DNA of 64,000 bases from G965198795 sp965198795 (GTDB lineage: Bacteria; Pseudomonadota; Alphaproteobacteria; Rhodospirillales; Casp-alpha2): NCBI GenBank assembly GCA_965198795.1, contig OZ240674.1:2852001-2916000 (forward strand), in the 5' to 3' direction. The notes under the pieces are model-generated. The model worked only from the letters and a program-made list of their open reading frames with translations, did no database searches and was not told the origin of the DNA. The translations under genes were made by a program, and so were the position numbers. Numbering within the stretch: position 1 is the first letter of the stretch; every line of letters begins with the position of its first letter. Shown here in pieces: positions 60,430 through 64,000 of this stretch.

Positions 60430-60455
60430 TAAGTGGGAAATGGATTTCCCACTTA
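60430..60455. repeat. 26-bp palindrome
   Basis: TAAGTGGGAAAT (60430-60441), GG, ATTTCCCACTTA (60444-60455): a perfect 12-bp dyad with a two-base centre, followed by ATTTT. It could be a transcription terminator in either direction or an operator for a dimeric regulator. Confidence 0.7.
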
Positions 60456-60629
60456 ATTTTCCGGCGGATCGCCCGCATTTGCCATTAACCATTGATATTC
60501 AACCATTTTTGGAACCGGCCGGAAATTTCGGGTTGGGCGGGGCGGGCGCGATTATTCAATTTTGCCTGTCGCCGATAAAACGGCGTCTGTGCCGCCACGT
60601 GCCACGATAGGCCGCTATATCGCATTGAA

Positions 60630-60692
60630 ATGCCAATATATTCCGGTTCGAAACCCCCGATATGCCGTTGTATTCCGGTATATGCCGTTTCC
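60630..60692. repeat. Direct repeats beside brnA
   Basis: ATGCCAATATATTCCGG (60630-60646) and ATGCCGTTGTATTCCGG (60662-60678) agree at 14 of 17 positions; a third partial copy ATGCCGTTTCC is at 60682-60692. They lie just past the brnA stop. Iteron-like or regulatory function is possible; the number is small. Confidence 0.5.
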
Positions 60693-60721
60693 ACAGTTTT
60701 AACCGTCGCGTTACAGCGCGG

Positions 60722-60985
60722 CTACAGCCCCAGTTTCTTGCGCAAGATGGTATTGGCGCGGGTTTGCCAGTCGCGCCCGTCCGCTTTGAGGCGGACGGCG
60801 ACGTCCGGGTCAAGGCGAACGGTCGCCTGCCGGTTTGTCGATACAATCTGCTGGTCACACCGGAATATCACCTTGCCGCTTTCGATGTCCTCATCGGTGA
60901 TTGGAAGGTTGTCCGGATCGGACAGCGCCGCTTGCGTAATAACACGGTCTTCTTCATCCGTCAGATATGGTGTCGGTATCTTCAT
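60722..60985 (-). CDS. brnA: BrnA-family antitoxin
   Basis: An 87-residue protein from the ATG at 60985, with GAGGG 5 bases upstream. MKIPTPYLTDEEDRVITQAALSDPDNLPITDEDI and the C-terminal RQATVRLDPDVAVRLKADGRDWQTRANTILRKKLGL (ribbon-helix-helix) match BrnA. It binds and neutralises BrnT and represses the pair. It follows brnT by one base, the standard toxin-first order. Confidence 0.9.
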   Translation of the reverse strand: MKIPTPYLTDEEDRVITQAALSDPDNLPITDEDIESGKVIFRCDQQIVSTNRQATVRLDPDVAVRLKADGRDWQTRANTILRKKLGL

Positions 60986-60986
60986 A

Positions 60987-61241
60987 TTACCCTCTGTTGA
61001 ATATACCAATTTCGCGGTTGTTCGCTTTGCGCAGGCTGACGATATAGTGTTTGTCGTTCTGGTCGGCAAACACGCAAACGTAAAGACCTCGACCGATAAA
61101 CCCAAGTCCGACAAAACGCCGTTGGCCATAGTTTGCGCGGGTGTCCCCGCCGATCATTGCAGTCTCCCACTCAAACCCATGTATGGCGTCAAACGACACT
61201 CCATGCTTGGTGGTATTGTCTGCGTTTTTTTCTGATCCCAA
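60987..61241 (-). CDS. brnT: BrnT-family ribonuclease toxin, 5' end probably damaged
   Basis: The frame from a TTG at 61241 gives GSEKNADNTTKHGVSFDAIHG and continues as a BrnT: RFVGLGFIGRGLYVCVFAD and IVSLRKANNREIGIFNRG. BrnT proteins normally begin FEWDxxKNxxNxxKHGVSF. Here the words YDWDQKK exist in the next frame, immediately upstream of a run of seven A (61231-61225 on this strand); with eight A the two join as YDWDQKKNADN. An ATG further upstream is followed by TAA. The toxin may be inactive or weakly made from the TTG. Confidence 0.75.
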   Translation of the reverse strand: MGSEKNADNTTKHGVSFDAIHGFEWETAMIGGDTRANYGQRRFVGLGFIGRGLYVCVFADQNDKHYIVSLRKANNREIGIFNRG

Positions 61242-61538
61242 TCGTATTACATCCCTTTATTGTAACGGCAAATTACGACAAAGGCCAGCAAGCTACAGTT
61301 ATAATCACAATATTATTGACATCCGACTCTAGCCTTGCACGGGTATTAGTGGAGCTTCAAAACTCCCTATGGCGGATCACCGCCCCCGTCAGACAGGCGG
61401 CGTTTTTATGCCTTCCTTATGGCGGGAGTCCGGTAGCGGCAACGACCGGGGCTGTCCATAGCAGTTGAGCTGCCGTCGCCAGGGCGGTCTAACAGCCTTC
61501 CTAGCGGCGTTCATCAACGCCATTCAGGAGGGCTTGTT
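61242..61538. ncRNA. Candidate C4-like antisense RNA region
   Basis: The stretch about 61369-61535 has the feel of phage C4 antisense RNA leaders (Rfam C4): a hairpin CCGCC…GGCGG followed by CGTTTTTATGCC, then GGCGGGAGTCCGGTAGCGGC, GCTGTCCATAGCAGTTGAGC and GGTCTAACAGCC. CCGGT pairs with ACCGG, and CCATAGCAGTTGAGCTG can form a second stem. C4 RNA controls icd/ant-type genes in P1-like and P4-like phages. Recognition is from memory of the consensus; the strand is rightward. The first part (61242-61368) holds the brnT promoter region. Confidence 0.4.
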
Positions 61539-61769
61539 ATGACCACCCATTCCAATTCTGAAAACATCCCGCGCTCCTAGGCCGCGCCGGAGCCGCCCAC
61601 GGTGGCGGAGATCATCAAGGCCTCTCCGAACCTGCGCAAGCAAGATTATCTCGCCATCGCGCGCGAGATAACCGACGAGATCACCTTCAATGACGGCGCC
61701 CGCAGTCTTCGGCTGGCGATGGCCATTGGCTGCTTGTGCCGAGAACTCGAAAAGCGGGGCGCGGAATGA
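61539..61769 (+). pseudogene. Small phage-type ORF with an in-frame TAG
   Basis: A 77-codon frame begins with ATG after an AGGAGG site 8 bases upstream (MTTHSNSENIPRS) but has TAG at codon 14 (61578-61580). It continues AAPEPPTVAEIIKASPNLRK… to a stop at 61769 with helical, gene-like content. A GTG at codon 22 could restart it. It follows the candidate C4 RNA, the position of the first gene of such operons. It is either a single-lesion pseudogene or restarted internally. Confidence 0.55.
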
Positions 61770-61910
61770 GCGAGGCAAAAATGTCTTTTCAAGGCGTGTG
61801 GCTTTTGCGTCACGCGCGGCAAGAGAGTTCCGACACGAAAAGAGAACGGTTTGAAAAGCCATGCGATATGCGTTAATGAAATGTTAGAATGTGTATGAAG
61901 GAATGACAGG

Positions 61911-62441
61911 ATGTCGTTCATTAAATATCGCTTTAACGCCGTTAAGGCCTTGAACGCGATACTATGGCTTGCCGACCGCAAACCGCACATTACACTTCAC
62001 ATGATCGCGAAGGTGCTGTTTTACGCTGACAAAGCCCACCTTAACGCGTTCGGTCGCCCGATCATTGGTGACGAATATACCGCCATGCGGTATGGCCCGG
62101 TTCCGTCCGGCGTCTATGACATTCTTAAAAAGGACCCGTTTTACCTGGAGGCAATCGGCGCCGACGGCTACCCGTTCGAGGTTCGAGGGCCCTACGTCGA
62201 GGGTAAGGAGAAACCGGACATGTCCGTGTTCTCCGATAGCGATATCGAGGCGTTGGAAACCGCCCTTACGGAAAATAGAGACCTTTCATTCATGGCTTTA
62301 ACTGAGAAAAGCCATAAGGACCCCGCCTGGGACAGGGCGCCTGACCGGTGGATGCGGTACGAGGATTTCCTGCCCGATGATGACGAACGGCCAGAGAAAG
62401 CGGAATACCTCGCCGAAACCTCACACAGAATGATCATCTAA
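61911..62441 (+). CDS. Panacea-domain (DUF4065) antitoxin
   Basis: A 176-residue protein with the Panacea/SocA-like domain: HMIAKVLFYADKAHLNAFGRPIIGDEYTAMRYGPVPSGVYDILK. Panacea domains act as antitoxins for a wide range of toxins in two-gene modules and in phages. The partner gene starts 6 bases downstream. No ribosome site stronger than AGGAA is seen at the start. Confidence 0.85.
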   Translation: MSFIKYRFNAVKALNAILWLADRKPHITLHMIAKVLFYADKAHLNAFGRPIIGDEYTAMRYGPVPSGVYDILKKDPFYLEAIGADGYPFEVRGPYVEGKEKPDMSVFSDSDIEALETALTENRDLSFMALTEKSHKDPAWDRAPDRWMRYEDFLPDDDERPEKAEYLAETSHRMII

Positions 62442-62447
62442 AAAAGC

Positions 62448-62855
62448 GTGATTAACGTCGGCGACGTCATTTGGATTTATGCTGGGACTTTGCGTAACCC
62501 GAAGCAAAAGATGCATGTCTGCGTTTGCGTCGATGATGGCTACTTTTTTCGGATCAATACGAAATCCCATTTCGGGGGCAGCTTCCCCATCAGCCGGGAT
62601 GACCATCCCTTTTTGAAATGGGACAGCAATCTTGAATGCGGCGGTGTTCTCGAAGTCGCCGAGTTCGAGATTGAAGAGTCCGTTCGCAAGAGAGGCGTTC
62701 ATGGGCGATTGAACGTGAACGTCGCGGAAGACCTCGTGCGATTCATCGCCCAAACCCCAACGCTTACGCTCGACGTAAAAAATAAAATCGTGGCAAGCCT
62801 CAAGACATGGGCGGGCTTGCCCTCTTACGACGAAACAAAAGGGTGGGGGCTTTGA
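62448..62855 (+). CDS. Putative toxin partner of the Panacea protein
   Basis: A 135-residue protein from a GTG at 62448, six bases after the antitoxin stop. MINVGDVIWIYAGTLRNPKQKMHVCVCVDDGYFFRIN has the beta-rich opening of MazF/PemK-like or SH3-like barrels (VGDVI…), followed by ILEVAEFEIEES-like and helical parts. No known toxin active site was recognised. Operon position beside a Panacea antitoxin suggests a toxin; the family is unknown to me. Confidence 0.55.
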   Translation: MINVGDVIWIYAGTLRNPKQKMHVCVCVDDGYFFRINTKSHFGGSFPISRDDHPFLKWDSNLECGGVLEVAEFEIEESVRKRGVHGRLNVNVAEDLVRFIAQTPTLTLDVKNKIVASLKTWAGLPSYDETKGWGL

Positions 62856-62898
62856 AGCGCCGGTCGTCATGAAGGGCAATAAGAAGGGCGCCATCTGA

Positions 62899-62999
62899 TG
62901 TGCAGCACGTCCGGCCTGATCTGGCGCTGCTTTTTGAAAGGGGCGGGGGTCGCCCGTTTTGACGCGGCGTCTGTCAGATCAGGGCGGACGTGCTGCAGA
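62899..62999. repeat. 25-bp imperfect inverted repeat near the IS481 remnant
   Basis: Arms at 62899-62923 and 62975-62999 match at 23 of 25 positions (TGTGCAGCACGTCCGG… against its complement), with 51 bases between them. The right arm ends 21 bases before the transposase stop codon. One arm may be the true left IS end; the second may be another IS end left behind. Confidence 0.55.
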
Positions 63000-63020
63000 T
63001 CAAGCCTGGAACGTTTCCTT

Positions 63021-64000
63021 TCAGATCTGTTGATCGCCGCTCAAGGTCTGCATGGGCGTTTTTCCTTTGCAGGTTTTTCCCTGACGGGTTCGGTCACGGG
63101 TTCGGTCATTGTTGCCGTGATCACACCATTCGCCGGGGTCTTTTTGCAGTTGGCCGGCGCCGCCATAGACCTTGCTTGCGGAACGCCGCCTGACAGCACT
63201 CCTGCAAGATGGTTGTGCGGAACCGTCCGCAGACGCCGTTTGTCCGGGGCGGCGTGAGCGTGGTCTTGGTGTGGCCGATGGCGTTGACGGCGGGGAACAG
63301 CTGGTCATCGCGCTTGTCCGCCCGCCCGCAGTATTCGGCTTCCCGGCCGGTGAGGATGCGCGGCGCCGGAAGGTTGTGTTCCCCATAGAACGGCGCCGCG
63401 CTTTGTCATTGTCATTGAGCGTGCCGGGCGCCGTGACCGGCGTCTTGGCGGCGTAGAGCTTGGGCCTGGGCGGCCTGGGCGCAGGCGCCGGTATAATAGA
63501 GGTCTGCTGACAGACCCGCGCCCTTCAACGCGCCCGCATAGCCTTCAACGTCGCCGCATAGAAGGCGTCCTGCGCCCCCAGACGGCCGCGATGGGCCGTG
63601 TTGATCCCGCCCCAAGTCTGGTCATCCTGCCCCAAGTCTGATCATCCAGCCCCAAGCCTGCCCCCAAGCCCGCCTCAAGCCTGGTCGTCCAGCGTTTTCT
63701 TCTCCAGCGCCTGGACCTGGGCCCCGCCCGGCGCCGGGCCATCTTCGGCGGCCTTGGCCTCAAGCGCCTTCAGGCGGCGCTTGAAGGCGGCGAGGCCGTG
63801 ACGAAGCCAAATGGAGCGCGCCGCGCTGGCGGCGGCGTGTTTTTTCGCCGTCCACGCGCGATCATCGTCTTTGCGCCCGGCGCCGAGAGCGAAGCCCTGT
63901 TCGATGGCGGGGCCGGGGTGGAAGGGGACGAGAGTTACTCCAGCGGCAACCGAAAGGGAAAGCGGCGCCGGGCGCGGCGGGAAAAGCGCCGGTATCCGGC
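63021..64000 (-). pseudogene. Decayed IS481-family transposase (continues outside window)
   Basis: Reading leftward, parts of an IS481 transposase appear in several frames: ARSIWLRHGLAAFKRRLKAL, then ALEKKTLDDQA and a stop, GAQDAFYAATLKAM with a stop at about 63525, KLYAAKTPVTAPGTLNDND, then RILTGREAEYCGRADKRDDQ and HTKTTLTPPRTNGVCGRF, and after a further shift near 63175 the end KVYGGAGQLQKDPGEW to GKTPMQTLSGDQQI. Degenerate 20-base repeats (DDQ-TWG) lie near 63610-63690, and a 12-base direct duplication at 63084-63107. The element is inactive. Confidence 0.8.

Larger units (their letters stand above)
60023..60721. other. Gap with a 26-bp palindrome and direct repeats
   Basis: Nearly 700 bases. 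A short rightward frame 60087-60284 has a signal-peptide-like start and the words VRVIDGDAI, as in secreted SNase nucleases, but stops too early; it may be a remnant. A 12-bp-arm palindrome is at 60430-60455 and short direct repeats lie at 60630-60692. No complete gene is supported. Confidence 0.4.

Overview
The window is GC-rich, densely coded DNA from an alphaproteobacterium. A Rhodospirillales-type free-living bacterium fits best, judged from gene order and family recall without a database search. Pointers are the block lptF-lptG-lptD-surA-pdxA-rsmA, the run gmk-yicC-mltG-fabF-acpP-fabG-fabD, rpsF-rpsR-DUF2232-rplI-dnaB-alr, a CtrA cell-cycle regulator flanked by CcrM-type GANTC sites beside flagellar fliI-fliJ, and a GTTC-N7-GTTC SOS box of the alphaproteobacterial type.

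Layout. 1-3.2 kb: an ArsC/Spx-like reductase (cut by the window edge), yaaA, an AsmA-like envelope protein and a D-amino-acid aminotransferase. 3.2-20.7 kb: an acyl-CoA dehydrogenase, then envelope biogenesis (LptF/G/D, SurA), PdxA, RsmA, Gmk, YicC, an SDR, MltG and the fatty-acid cluster fabF-acpP-fabG-fabD. 20.8-28.2 kb: ribosomal proteins S6, S18 and L9, DnaB helicase with a DnaA-box array in front of it, alanine racemase, and an Mla-type lipid transporter pair. 28.2-31.1 kb: ctrA diverging from fliI-fliJ. 31.2-42.7 kb: a peptide/opine-type ABC transporter operon with both ATPases fused, diverging from a heterotetrameric sarcosine oxidase operon soxBDAG. 43-49.8 kb: an EamA transporter, nicotinamidase, a GcvA-like LysR regulator, a small ORF with a textbook terminator, a CheY-like protein followed by a frameshifted Hpt-like gene, and a GT2 glycosyltransferase.

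49.9-56.1 kb is a mobile segment: an SOS-controlled small gene, a relaxase with a TOPRIM-like domain, a MobC-like protein and two accessory proteins, a two-gene unit (AT-rich membrane protein plus nucleoside 2-deoxyribosyltransferase), and a decayed repC fragment fused end to end with a broken NYN gene. 56.1-58.3 kb holds a tungsten-type aldehyde:ferredoxin oxidoreductase with a MoaD/ThiS-like protein. 58.6-64 kb is a second accessory region: an S24 peptidase without a DNA-binding domain, a membrane-anchored VMO-I-like protein, BrnT/BrnA, a candidate C4-like structured RNA in front of an amber-interrupted ORF, a Panacea-domain antitoxin with a partner, and a decayed IS481-family transposase running off the end.

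The strongest candidates for undescribed biology are the membrane protein/deoxyribosyltransferase pair (53.8-55.2 kb), the SOS-box gene next to the relaxase (49.9-50.2 kb), the Panacea pair (61.9-62.9 kb) and the VMO-I-like protein (59.5-60.0 kb). Short in-frame tandem repeats recur in several genes. All calls come from reading the sequence and remembered family features; no search was run.
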